Assembly: GCF_014196915.1 (NCBI RefSeq)
Contig: NZ_JACIEP010000023.1
Span: 1 to 50,927 of the forward strand
Direction of reading: 5' to 3'
Source: Dysgonomonas hofstadii
Lineage (GTDB): Bacteria > Bacteroidota > Bacteroidia > Bacteroidales > Dysgonomonadaceae
DNA: 50,927 nucleotides
Part shown: one piece after another, positions 1-7,918 of the stretch
Layout: the number at the start of each line of letters is the position of its first letter
How positions within the stretch are numbered: position 1 is the first letter of the stretch
Translations under genes and position numbers: made by a program
The notes under the pieces: generated by a model
Seen by the model: only the letters and a program-made list of their open reading frames with translations
Told to the model about the DNA's origin: nothing
Databases searched by the model: none

Positions 1-92
1 GGTTTAAAGAAAGGCTACAAAAAAAGGGATTCCCCGAAAAAGTAGTGAATAGCGCAAGGGAAAACGGAGAATATATTGATGTGACAGTTTAG
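1..92 (+). CDS. C-terminal end of an unidentified protein (partial)
   Basis: A reading frame is open from base 3 to a TAG stop at 90-92 and enters from outside the window. The visible tail reads FKERLQKKGFPEKVVNSARE and ends in a short hydrophobic strand. The pattern of a helix, then a Gly-Phe turn and a strand resembles the end of an SPOR-type peptidoglycan-binding domain, but 29 residues are too few to be sure. It lies in the same direction as mnmE with about 170 bp between them. I do not assign a function. Confidence 0.35.
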   Translation, partial: FKERLQKKGFPEKVVNSARENGEYIDVTV

Positions 93-265
93 GGTGAAAA
101 AAGAGAATTCGTGAATTTATTACATTCGTTACATTTTTGTTAAAAATATGAATCCGTATTTGCGAAAGTGTACTTTTTTGTGTTTGTTATGAACTGTATT
201 GGAGTATTATGTTTTGGTTTATACCCGATTAAGCAGTAACTTTGATATCTTATTAATTTAGGTAT

Positions 266-1657
266 ATGCACAATAATAATATAATAGCAGCGATCTCTAC
301 ACCTGCCGGTATAGGCGGTATTGCTGTCGTCCGGCTATCGGGTGAAGGTTGTATTGGTTTGGTCGATTCGCTATTCGAATCTTCGAACGGTAAAAAGCTT
401 TCGGAACAGAGGGCTAATACAATACATTTCGGATCGGTAATGGATGGTGGTTTTGCTTTGGATGAGGTGTTGGTCAGTATATTCAGGGCTCCTCATTCAT
501 TTACAGGGGAAGATACCGTGGAAATATCCTGTCATGGATCGTTATATATTCAACAGAATATATTGAGGTTACTTCTATCTAAGGGAGCGATGCTTGCTCA
601 GCCGGGAGAATTTACTCAACGGGCCTTTCTGAATGGAAAAATGGACTTGTCGCAGGCTGAATCGGTTGCTGACCTCATTGCTTCGACTTCTGCCGCAACT
701 CATCGTTTGGCGATGAATCAAATGCGTGGTGGCTTTAGTGATAAACTGATGGAGTTGCGCACCGAATTGTTGAACTTTACTTCATTGATAGAACTGGAGC
801 TTGATTTCTCGGAAGAAGATGTCGAATTTGTCAATAGAGAAAGGCTGAAAGATACTGCTGATAATATTGAATATCATATCAGCAAGTTAGCCGATTCGTT
901 CAATGTGGGAAATGCGATAAAGAATGGTATACCAGTTGCTATTATAGGTGAAACCAATGCAGGGAAATCTACACTGCTGAATCTGTTGTTGCATGAAGAT
1001 AAGGCGATTGTTTCCGATATACATGGTACTACCCGTGATGTGATAGAAGATACTATAAATATACAAGGCCTGATTTTCAGGTTGATTGATACAGCGGGAA
1101 TCCGGGATACAACAGACGAGATAGAGAGCATCGGCATAGAACGCACTTTCAGGAAAATAGAGCAGGCCAGCATTGTCCTCTGGATCGTGGACGCAGGCAC
1201 AGCGGATGAGCATATAGAGGAGGTGGCACAGAAAATTCTTCCTGTGGCTGAGGGTAAGCAACTTGTTCTTGTGTTTAATAAAGTCGATACTATTTCGGCA
1301 GAAAGAAGGGCCGAAAAAGAAAGGCTGCTGGAAGATGAGGTGACAGAGCGTATATTTATCTCTGCCAAATATGATCAGGGAACAGATGATCTGGAACAGA
1401 TGTTGATCGGGTTGGCAAATCTGCCTCATGTGAGCGATCAGGATGTGATTGTTACGAATATGCGACACTATGAAGCATTGGAAAAGGCATTAATAGCAAT
1501 ACGGCGTGTGTCGGACGGTTTGGATTTGCAGATATCGGGTGATTTCCTGGCTCAGGATATCCGTGAATGTATGCATTATTTAGGTGAAATAACGGGGCAA
1601 ATTTCTACTGATGAGATATTAGGTAATATATTCGGGAAGTTTTGTATCGGCAAATAA
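266..1657 (+). CDS. mnmE: tRNA modification GTPase MnmE (TrmE/ThdF)
   Basis: MnmE works with MnmG to install the cmnm5 group on U34 of tRNAs in the cytoplasm, using GTP and methylenetetrahydrofolate. The 463-residue length is normal. Visible parts are the N-terminal folate-binding domain (about 1-120), a helical domain, and an inserted G domain with G1 GETNAGKST (228-236), TTRD (255-258), DTAG (275-278), NKVD (338-341) and an SAK motif near 368. The protein ends in the family-typical FCIGK with its catalytic Cys, so the 3' end is intact although an integrase-bearing island follows directly. The ATG at 266 begins the family-typical N-terminus (IAAISTPAGIGGIAVVRLSG). A hairpin terminator follows the stop. 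Confidence 0.97.
   Translation: MHNNNIIAAISTPAGIGGIAVVRLSGEGCIGLVDSLFESSNGKKLSEQRANTIHFGSVMDGGFALDEVLVSIFRAPHSFTGEDTVEISCHGSLYIQQNILRLLLSKGAMLAQPGEFTQRAFLNGKMDLSQAESVADLIASTSAATHRLAMNQMRGGFSDKLMELRTELLNFTSLIELELDFSEEDVEFVNRERLKDTADNIEYHISKLADSFNVGNAIKNGIPVAIIGETNAGKSTLLNLLLHEDKAIVSDIHGTTRDVIEDTINIQGLIFRLIDTAGIRDTTDEIESIGIERTFRKIEQASIVLWIVDAGTADEHIEEVAQKILPVAEGKQLVLVFNKVDTISAERRAEKERLLEDEVTERIFISAKYDQGTDDLEQMLIGLANLPHVSDQDVIVTNMRHYEALEKALIAIRRVSDGLDLQISGDFLAQDIRECMHYLGEITGQISTDEILGNIFGKFCIGK
1640..1657 (+). other. Candidate attachment site at the mnmE 3' end
   Basis: The last 18 bases of mnmE are TTTTGTATCGGCAAATAA. They encode FCIGK and the stop. The equivalent bases of mnmE/trmE are the integration target of Salmonella genomic island 1 and relatives (established knowledge). 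An island with its own tyrosine integrase begins a few hundred bases downstream, so this could be the chromosomal side of the junction. I could not find a second copy marking the far end, so the assignment is inference. Confidence 0.35.
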
Positions 1658-1698
1658 TAAGTGATCAATATTAATCGAAAATAATTATCAATCATCAC

Positions 1699-1730
1699 AA
1701 AGTCACCGTTTTATGGTGGCTTTTCTTTTT
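1699..1730 (+). terminator. Rho-independent terminator after mnmE
   Basis: AAAGTCACC and GGTGGCTTT form a 9-bp stem with one G-T wobble around a 7-base loop, followed by TTTTCTTTTT. It lies about 40 bp after the mnmE stop and would separate mnmE from the island genes. Confidence 0.8.
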
Positions 1731-1852
1731 CTCTATTCTATCTTTGCTCATCAATAATTATGGTTGTTTTGATGATATTTATGTCATTTTTGTACCGATC
1801 ATCGGAAAAATTGCACTCTCGTTTGGATTGATAACACAGATTATGCATATTT

Positions 1853-1897
1853 GCAACATATAGCAACGCTGTGATACAAAGTGCAACATCAGGCAAC
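1853..1897 (+). repeat. Four GCAAC repeats in helical phase
   Basis: GCAAC occurs at 1853, 1863, 1883 and 1893, so the copies are 10, 20 and 10 bp apart and lie on one face of the helix. They stand 30-75 bp before the HTH/integrase gene pair. Such arrays near integrase genes commonly bind the recombinase arm domain or an excisionase, or act as an operator. Which one applies here is not shown by the sequence. Confidence 0.6.
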
Positions 1898-1926
1898 AAA
1901 TTTTAGCGAAGTTAAAGGATAGAATT

Positions 1927-2853
1927 ATGAGCAATAAATTAGAGATTATAAAAAAATGTGAGCACTGCGGAAAAAGATTCGTGGCACAGAGAACGACTAC
2001 CCGATATTGTTCTCATCAATGTAACTCGAGAGCTTATAAAGAAGATAAGAAGAAGAGAAAGGTCGTAGGTCTCAACTATGCTGTTATGCAGGAGATAGAA
2101 CGGATCAGTGAACGTTTCGAAGAAATTCAGGATAAAGAGTTTCTGTCTGTGGTAGAAACAGCTTTTCTATTAAGTATTGAGAGGACCACTGTTTATCGCT
2201 ATCTACATCGCCGACAATTAAAAGGGATCCGGATGGATGGCAAAACCTTTATTCGTCGTTCAGATATTGATGCGATGTTTGATAATGCCGAAAAATACGA
2301 GTCAAAGGCCAGGCCGAGTGTCGAAGCAAAACCGCTCACTGAATTCTATACAGTAGCTGAGATCAAAGAAAAGTTCAATATTAAAGAATCGTGGTTGTTC
2401 AAAGTAGCCAGAGAGAATGATATACCTAAAACTCTGATTCGCGGAAAATCCTATTTTAGCAAGAAGCACATTGATAAATATTTTGAAAAGAAAGGCATCA
2501 ACGATAATCAGGATATTAGAGAATGGTATACAGTTGCAGATATCATGAGAAAATATGGGCTGACTCTCAATGCAATATACAGCTTTGTCTCAGAGAATCA
2601 AATACCCAAGAAGAAGGATGGGCGAATGGTTTTATACTCCAAACAAGATTTCGATGTAGCAAAGGGATATGAAAAACCCAAGGAGCCTGAATATTATTCA
2701 GTAGAAGAAGCTATGGAGCAATACAGCCTGACTCGGGATGCGCTATACCATTATATAAAGTATCATAATATACCCAAAGTGAAGGATGGGCGATACATTA
2801 AGGTATCGAAGCCTGAACTCGATAAATTGTTTAACCCTCAAATAACACAATAA
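1927..2853 (+). CDS. Zinc-finger protein with four excisionase-type HTH units
   Basis: This 308-residue protein is probably a DNA-binding accessory factor (excisionase or directionality factor, or regulator) for the integrase that starts one base after its stop. It opens with a small zinc-ribbon-like motif (C11, C14, C28, C32), then a basic stretch (KEDKKKRK). Four copies of a MerR/excisionase-like helix-turn-helix of 45-50 residues follow, starting near residues 75, 138, 200 and 256. Each has the pattern of a 'YTVAEI'-like start, a helical turn, 'IPK' and a short strand pair before 'KxxxDxxF'. Tandem duplication of one HTH unit in a single chain is notable. The phased GCAAC repeats just upstream are candidate targets. 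Confidence 0.75.
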   Translation: MSNKLEIIKKCEHCGKRFVAQRTTTRYCSHQCNSRAYKEDKKKRKVVGLNYAVMQEIERISERFEEIQDKEFLSVVETAFLLSIERTTVYRYLHRRQLKGIRMDGKTFIRRSDIDAMFDNAEKYESKARPSVEAKPLTEFYTVAEIKEKFNIKESWLFKVARENDIPKTLIRGKSYFSKKHIDKYFEKKGINDNQDIREWYTVADIMRKYGLTLNAIYSFVSENQIPKKKDGRMVLYSKQDFDVAKGYEKPKEPEYYSVEEAMEQYSLTRDALYHYIKYHNIPKVKDGRYIKVSKPELDKLFNPQITQ

Positions 2854-2854
2854 T

Positions 2855-3961
2855 ATGGCAACACTGACGAGAGTTCATCTCAGACAACGAGATGCAACAA
2901 GAGGAAGGATAAGCCTCTATTTAGACTACTACCCTGCAATTCGTGATCCCCACTCCATGAAGATGACACGGCGTGAGTATTTGGGTATTTACATTTATGC
3001 AAAGCCTAAAAATGAATTCGAGAAAGAATTCAATAACGAAATGTTGATGAAAGCTGAAGCTATCAGAAGCATAAGGGTACAATCCATTATTAATGAAGAA
3101 TTCGGATTTTTAGACAAGAATAAAGCGAAGGCGGATTTTCTCATCTACTTTAAAACCAAAGCGGAAAAGAAAGATCAGAAATGGATGAAAGTGTATCAAC
3201 ATTTTTCTAACTTCGTCAAAGGCAAATGCACTTTCGGAGAAGTAACAGTAGATCTATGCAATCGGTTTAGGGATTATCTACAGGATGCAAGGCAGTTGAA
3301 AAATAAGAACTATCGGATATCGCAGAATTCAGCGTCCGGATATTTCTCTACTTTCAGAGGATTATTGAAGGTAGCCTATAAAGAGAAGTTTTTTAGAGAG
3401 AATCTGAATGACTTTCTTGATTCAATAGAAACAACTGACGTAAAGAAAGAATATCTTACTCTAGATGAAGTCAAGCTGCTAGCCAACACCCCATGCGATG
3501 ATTACCCGATATTAAAAACTGCTTCTTTGTTCTCCTGCATGACCGGATTGCGAATCAGTGATATATTGAAACTCGATTGGAAAGAAATAGAGCCAGCTTC
3601 GGATGGAGGCTATTGCATGCGATTGCGAACTGAAAAGACTGAAACAGAAACAACCTTGCCGATTAGTGATGAGGCTTTGGATTTATGTGGTAAACGAGGA
3701 AAAGGAAAAGTCTTTAAAGGTCTACAACGAAGCATGACTCAGCAACCTTTAAAAGCATGGGTTGCCAGCGCGGGGATAACAAAACACATTACATTCCATT
3801 GCTTTCGGCATACTTTTGCTACCTTGCAGATAGCTTTAGGAACGGATATTTATACTGTCAGTAAAATGCTTACACATAAAAATGTCTCTACAACACAGAT
3901 ATATGCGGATTTGGTTAGTTCGAAGAAACGAGAATCAGCTAATAAAATAAGCTTAAAATAA
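2855..3961 (+). CDS. Tyrosine recombinase (island integrase)
   Basis: A site-specific recombinase of the phage-integrase family, 368 residues. The N-terminal arm-binding region (1-100) and core-binding domain (about 110-185) precede the catalytic domain. The catalytic set is complete: R233 in TGLRISDIL, a Lys around 254-257 in RTEKTET, H315 and R318 in HCFRHTF, H341 in LTHKN, and nucleophile Y350 in QIYADL. It retains the first catalytic Arg, unlike the two IntDOT-like enzymes further right. It is translated directly after the multi-HTH protein, and the pair sits beside the mnmE 3' end. It is the likely enzyme that inserted this island. Confidence 0.93.
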   Translation: MATLTRVHLRQRDATRGRISLYLDYYPAIRDPHSMKMTRREYLGIYIYAKPKNEFEKEFNNEMLMKAEAIRSIRVQSIINEEFGFLDKNKAKADFLIYFKTKAEKKDQKWMKVYQHFSNFVKGKCTFGEVTVDLCNRFRDYLQDARQLKNKNYRISQNSASGYFSTFRGLLKVAYKEKFFRENLNDFLDSIETTDVKKEYLTLDEVKLLANTPCDDYPILKTASLFSCMTGLRISDILKLDWKEIEPASDGGYCMRLRTEKTETETTLPISDEALDLCGKRGKGKVFKGLQRSMTQQPLKAWVASAGITKHITFHCFRHTFATLQIALGTDIYTVSKMLTHKNVSTTQIYADLVSSKKRESANKISLK

Positions 3962-3967
3962 AAGATT

Positions 3968-4552
3968 ATGAGTACAAACATTCTATATCCATACACTCTT
4001 GAAAAGAAAGGTGATATGATTAAATTGGAAATTATGCCAAAGAGAACTCATAATCCTTTAAATATATTATATATAGTAGTAATGATTCTGTCTTCAATTT
4101 CCATAGTTGGCTGTACAAGCTCTCTTTTTTTGATAGACTTTTTCACATCCAAAGACTATTTAGCACTAATTTCTGTTATTATAGGTTCTCTTTTATTTCT
4201 TGTACTCGCTTTCTACCTTCTAAAGTGGGAAAGAAAGGGCAATGAGATATTTATTTTACACCCCAATAAATTGGAGAATATTGTGACAATCAAGCCTTTT
4301 AAAACGGAGAAGCATATTTTCGATTTTGAGAAATTGGAAATTGGATATCAATCAGGAGAATATTTTTCTACTGAAGAAGAGGCGAGCCTACTAGGTGTAG
4401 AGCTAGACTTAGAGAAAGTTGTAGGTAATTATCCTATTCAGTTCTATATGGACGATGGGTTACAGGTCGTTGATTCAGAGCGAAGAATCCCTATTGAAGT
4501 AATCAGAAAAATAAAAGAAGAATACCTTTTAAATCAGAATAGCCATGAATAA
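3968..4552 (+). CDS. Small membrane protein of unknown function
   Basis: I do not recognise this 194-residue protein. It has two predicted membrane segments, about residues 33-57 and 67-87, with a short polar linker. A soluble C-terminal part follows that looks like a small mixed alpha/beta domain, with a positively charged stretch (LLKWERKG) just after the second segment. It begins 6 bp after the integrase stop and its end overlaps the start of the Fic gene by 8 bp, so the two are probably co-translated. It may partner the Fic protein, but nothing in the sequence proves that. Confidence 0.7.
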   Translation: MSTNILYPYTLEKKGDMIKLEIMPKRTHNPLNILYIVVMILSSISIVGCTSSLFLIDFFTSKDYLALISVIIGSLLFLVLAFYLLKWERKGNEIFILHPNKLENIVTIKPFKTEKHIFDFEKLEIGYQSGEYFSTEEEASLLGVELDLEKVVGNYPIQFYMDDGLQVVDSERRIPIEVIRKIKEEYLLNQNSHE

Positions 4553-5114
4553 TAAAGGAAAAGTGGAAAGTGGCAATACTTTATCAGAGAATGAAAGAGT
4601 AGGACTACTGCGTGTCATATCAGACTATACCTATGCTTTAGACACCTTAGATAGATACGATTATCAAAAACTTGAGATTGAAAAAACGACGGTCGATGAA
4701 CCTTTCAGAGCGAATTATGATAATGCGATGGAAGCTATCTATGTATTGAGAGATAAGTTTGGAAGTGGTGGTTTGTTCGGAAATGAGAAAGATCAGTCTT
4801 TCAAAAGCTCAATCAGTACCATTTATCAAACATTTGGAGGAGAAGAATTATATCCCAGTATAGAAGAAAAAGCAGCGATGTTACTATACTTAGTAACTAA
4901 AAATCATTCATTTAGTGATGGAAATAAGCGAATTGCAGCATTCCTATTCCTTTGGTTCTTGGAGAAAAATGGTATTCTGTACAAAAGTGATAGTACAAGA
5001 CTTATTGAAAACAATACGCTCGTTGCTCTTACTTTAATGATTGCGGAAAGCCGTACAGAGGAAAAAGATATTATGGTAAAAGTTATTGTGAATCTGATAA
5101 ACCAGAATAATTGA
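4545..5114 (+). CDS. Fic/Doc-family protein (RhuM-type C-terminal half)
   Basis: The Fic core motif is HSFSDGNKR at 121-129, with the catalytic His121, the acidic Asp125 and the phosphate-binding Asn127 and Arg129. Fic enzymes usually transfer AMP from ATP to a target protein; Doc phosphorylates EF-Tu. The sequence from about 20 to 189, including the LFGNEKDQSF stretch and the C-terminal VALTLMIAES segment, resembles the C-terminal part of RhuM-Fic fusion proteins in Bacteroidota. Here the RhuM domain is absent and a separate membrane protein overlaps the start by 8 bp. No inhibitory (S/T)xxxE(G/N) helix is obvious. It could be a toxin, or a regulator of a neighbour. Confidence 0.85.
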   Translation: MNNKGKVESGNTLSENERVGLLRVISDYTYALDTLDRYDYQKLEIEKTTVDEPFRANYDNAMEAIYVLRDKFGSGGLFGNEKDQSFKSSISTIYQTFGGEELYPSIEEKAAMLLYLVTKNHSFSDGNKRIAAFLFLWFLEKNGILYKSDSTRLIENNTLVALTLMIAESRTEEKDIMVKVIVNLINQNN

Positions 5115-5176
5115 TAGGGGTAACAACAAAACTGAAAATCAGGTAATAAGATAAATTTAAAGTAAACATCCCACAT

Positions 5177-6232
5177 ATGAACATTACTATAAAAAACATA
5201 CGGCTAAAGAGTCAACAACTATCAGAACAGACATTTGATACTCCAAAAGAAGTGGTGTCATGGATGGGAGCTATGCAAGCTCAGGATTTCACTATGGCAA
5301 AATGGGCTATTGCCATCAGATCGAAACAATGTATAGAACAAGGTATTGAAGAAGCTTTCAACCGGGGAGATTTTCTTCGAACCCATATCATGCGCCCAAC
5401 CTGGCATTTTGTTTCTGCGGAAGATATCAGGTGGCTTCTGAAATTGACAGGAGAGCGAATTAAAGGCGCATGGAAATATGTAAAAGATTTGAAGGTTGAT
5501 GAACACGAACTTACAAAATGTTATAACCTGTTAGAAAGGACACTTAGGGACAATAACCATCAGACCAAGGACGAGATTACAAAAATATTCGAGCAAGAAG
5601 GATTAGGGGCTACCGAGAGACATATATACCTCTTTACAATGTTGGCAGAAGCGGATGGCATTATATGCAGCGGTGTATTGAAAGAGAAAAAACAAACATA
5701 TGCACTACTGGACGAAAGAGCTCCCCAAAGCAAAGATATACATAAGGATGAAGCACTGGCAAAGCTAGCTCAAAGATATATGCAGAGCCATTCTCCTGCA
5801 AGTTTACAGGATTTTGTCTGGTGGTCGGGGTTGACGATCAAAGATTGCAGACACGCTTTTAGTCTCATCGACAATGAATTGATAAAAGATCACTTCGGTT
5901 CTACCGAATTATATATCCACAAAGACTATAAAGAATGTGCTTCTTCGGATACAAATATACTTCACTTCCTGCCTGCTTATGATGAGTATATTATCAGCTA
6001 CAAGGATAGGACAAATGTTCTAGACTTAGAGCATCATCCGAAAGCTTTTAATAACTATGGTATATTTCAATCAATTATACTGTATAATGGTCATGGTGTA
6101 GGTAATTGGAAAAAGATTAAGAAAGCGAAAGGGATTAACTTTGATATTTCTTTTTGGGATAGTAAGTTAAAAGTAAGCAAGGAGTTACTTGCCTTAGAAG
6201 GGAAGAAATTTCAGGATTATATTAAGAAATGA
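5177..6232 (+). CDS. AlkZ-like winged-helix protein (putative DNA glycosylase)
   Basis: This 351-residue protein belongs to the winged-helix family that includes AlkZ/YcaQ, glycosylases that remove bulky or cross-linked alkylated bases. Family marks are GAMQAQDF, with a Gln-Ala-Gln at 34-36 that matches the QxQ catalytic motif described for AlkZ-like enzymes; RPTWHFVSAED near 74; QDFVWWSGL near 212; and LPAYDEYIISY near 265. The length is typical. It is followed by an overlapping gene (ATGA), so the pair is probably translated together. In this island it may repair DNA alkylation damage, next to the larger RNA-repair cargo. Activity on a given lesion cannot be read from sequence. Confidence 0.85.
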   Translation: MNITIKNIRLKSQQLSEQTFDTPKEVVSWMGAMQAQDFTMAKWAIAIRSKQCIEQGIEEAFNRGDFLRTHIMRPTWHFVSAEDIRWLLKLTGERIKGAWKYVKDLKVDEHELTKCYNLLERTLRDNNHQTKDEITKIFEQEGLGATERHIYLFTMLAEADGIICSGVLKEKKQTYALLDERAPQSKDIHKDEALAKLAQRYMQSHSPASLQDFVWWSGLTIKDCRHAFSLIDNELIKDHFGSTELYIHKDYKECASSDTNILHFLPAYDEYIISYKDRTNVLDLEHHPKAFNNYGIFQSIILYNGHGVGNWKKIKKAKGINFDISFWDSKLKVSKELLALEGKKFQDYIKK

Positions 6233-6774
6233 GAATAGCAATGAATTTCAAAGCTAAATTATCGGAGCGGATTGGTATGGATGATATCCATGAAATACTT
6301 CGTTTAACTCAGCAAAGTGATAAGCGAAAGCAAGAATTGTATGATTTAGTTATTGGAGAAGATGAAAAAATAGGATATCATGCGGCTTGGATTTTCACAC
6401 ATTTTTCTTTGGAAGCTAATAAATGGTTATATGAAAAGCAAGATGAACTTATTGACGAAGTGATGACATGTGAGCATGGAGGTAAACGGAGGGTTGTTCT
6501 CAATCTGCTTTATAAACAGCCTTTGGCAGATCCTCCGAGGGTTGATTTTCTGGATTTCTGTCTGGAGCGAATGCTCTCAGTTAAAGAATTACCGGGTGTG
6601 CAGTCACTCTGTATGAAAATAGCTTACGAGCTCTGCCGTATTATTCCTGAATTAACGCAGGAATTGAAGACTACTCTTGAGATGATGGAAGGGGAATTAT
6701 GCCCGGCTATCAGGTCCGTGCGAAAGAATATTCTTAAAGCAATTCCTAAAGGGAAAAGCTTACAAAAATATTAG
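6229..6774 (+). CDS. Helical protein of unknown function, coupled to the AlkZ-like gene
   Basis: I do not recognise this 181-residue protein. It is almost all helix, with repeated amphipathic stretches of about 30-40 residues (for example DEKIGYHAAWIFTHFSLEAN and VQSLCMKIAYELCRIIPEL), which suggests a small HEAT-like solenoid. Its ATG overlaps the stop of the AlkZ-like gene (ATGA). A start at 6241 (MNFKAK) would also be possible, but the coupled start is simpler. The tight linkage suggests a job with the putative glycosylase. HEAT-like folds also occur in the AlkD glycosylases, but I see no catalytic motif that would support that role here. Confidence 0.6.
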   Translation: MRIAMNFKAKLSERIGMDDIHEILRLTQQSDKRKQELYDLVIGEDEKIGYHAAWIFTHFSLEANKWLYEKQDELIDEVMTCEHGGKRRVVLNLLYKQPLADPPRVDFLDFCLERMLSVKELPGVQSLCMKIAYELCRIIPELTQELKTTLEMMEGELCPAIRSVRKNILKAIPKGKSLQKY

Positions 6775-6985
6775 TATCTGAACTATAAGGATCCGGAGAA
6801 TATATTTCTTGAAAGATTTCGAAATAAAAACTATAAGGAAAAAGTTAACTTTCGATGAGGCTAAATTTAAGATCGAGTTGAATAACAGCCCCTACTTGAA
6901 AAGGTAAAAGCTAATCCCTGATAAAAGAAACTCAAGTTTATTATTCTATTTTACTTTTTTATCAAAGATCAGCCTTTCTGTATTT
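6775..6985. other. Short region between convergent genes
   Basis: This gap separates the plus-strand genes from the minus-strand repair operon. It holds one protein-like frame (6809-6907 on the plus strand, TTG start, 32 codons, with TFDEAKFKIELNNSPYLKR at its end) that may be a remnant or chance. I see no clear terminator hairpin. Confidence 0.25.
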
Positions 6986-7903
6986 TTAAAAACTTCCATA
7001 ATTCACCTGAAAACATGGTAGTCTCAATTCTTTCCGCCAAAGATCAACCACTTGATCCCTATCATCCAAAACGAATTCAATAAAGTACTTATTCTTAATT
7101 TCAGCCTCATAAATTTCACTTTTGATAACAGAGTCCTTTCGGAAATCTTTAGATTGACGCATCCAAAGCTGGTGATAAGGAATGTCATATCTTTCCAAAA
7201 ATCGAAGAGTTGGTTCACGAAAACGATCTTCCCTTCCTGATACAAGCAGTATCTCATATTCTTCTTTGGCAAAAACTTTCAATGTATTGGCAACAGGAAT
7301 ATTTAATTCATCCTCATCACATGAGCTTGCATCAAATGGGTTGCGATGATTCATTAAAGCTAATGTTCCGTCTAAATCACAAATAATCGCTTTTGGGAGT
7401 GATATGTCTTGCTTAATGGTCAATACACGATTGTCCTGCAAAGGTCGAGTCGAAAAATCAAATACCTTTTTCAATTCTTCCAACTCTTTCATATAACGTT
7501 TCTGAACATTAGTCGGGATATATTTACCGGTTTCTTTATTTCGTTTTTCGCATCGTTCGGCAATTGTTTTGGCTTCTGCTTCAAATATTTTGAATGAAAT
7601 ATCCGCTAAATGATTGAACTTTTCAATATAATGGTTCAGATATTCAGTCTTACAATGTGTAGCATCGAGCAATACGTTGAAGCGTTTGCGTAACAAAACT
7701 TCTATTGAGACATCCAACATTTCTGTTATCATCCCCTCTTCGTACGGAGGAAGATTTGAATATGTGAAATGCATAGTACGAAAATCATCACGGCATAGGC
7801 GCATCCAGTTTTCTTCAGTACGGATAAAATATTTGGAAAAGGTCGATTTTCCCGAACCAGGAGCACCAATTAATATTAATAGTTGTGGATTTTTTCTTTT
7901 CAT
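6986..7903 (-). CDS. T4-like polynucleotide kinase / HAD 3'-phosphatase
   Basis: This 305-residue enzyme should prepare broken RNA ends for ligation: its kinase phosphorylates the 5'-OH, and its phosphatase removes a 3'-phosphate or opens a 2',3'-cyclic phosphate. The kinase part has the P-loop GAPGSGKST (13-21), the CRDDFR motif (37-42) that matches the Asp/Arg substrate site of T4 Pnkp, and an arginine-rich lid (117-136). The phosphatase part is of the HAD type with DLDGTLALMN (176-185; D176 and D178 catalytic), VSGR (221-224) and LDDRDQV near 279. Canonical bacterial Pnkp instead carries a calcineurin-like phosphatase. It is the last gene of the hen1 operon, 15 bp after the ligase gene. 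Confidence 0.93.
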   Translation of the reverse strand: MKRKNPQLLILIGAPGSGKSTFSKYFIRTEENWMRLCRDDFRTMHFTYSNLPPYEEGMITEMLDVSIEVLLRKRFNVLLDATHCKTEYLNHYIEKFNHLADISFKIFEAEAKTIAERCEKRNKETGKYIPTNVQKRYMKELEELKKVFDFSTRPLQDNRVLTIKQDISLPKAIICDLDGTLALMNHRNPFDASSCDEDELNIPVANTLKVFAKEEYEILLVSGREDRFREPTLRFLERYDIPYHQLWMRQSKDFRKDSVIKSEIYEAEIKNKYFIEFVLDDRDQVVDLWRKELRLPCFQVNYGSF

Positions 7904-7918
7904 TTTAATTCTTCTTTT

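Noticed and set aside
874-1468. Long minus-strand frames opposite mnmE
   Set aside because: They are antisense shadows of the mnmE coding sequence with no domain of their own.
6809-6907. 32-codon TTG frame ending TFDEAKFKIELNNSPYLKR as a small gene
   Set aside because: No ribosome site, no recognised family and no support beyond protein-like composition. Mentioned only in the gap entry.
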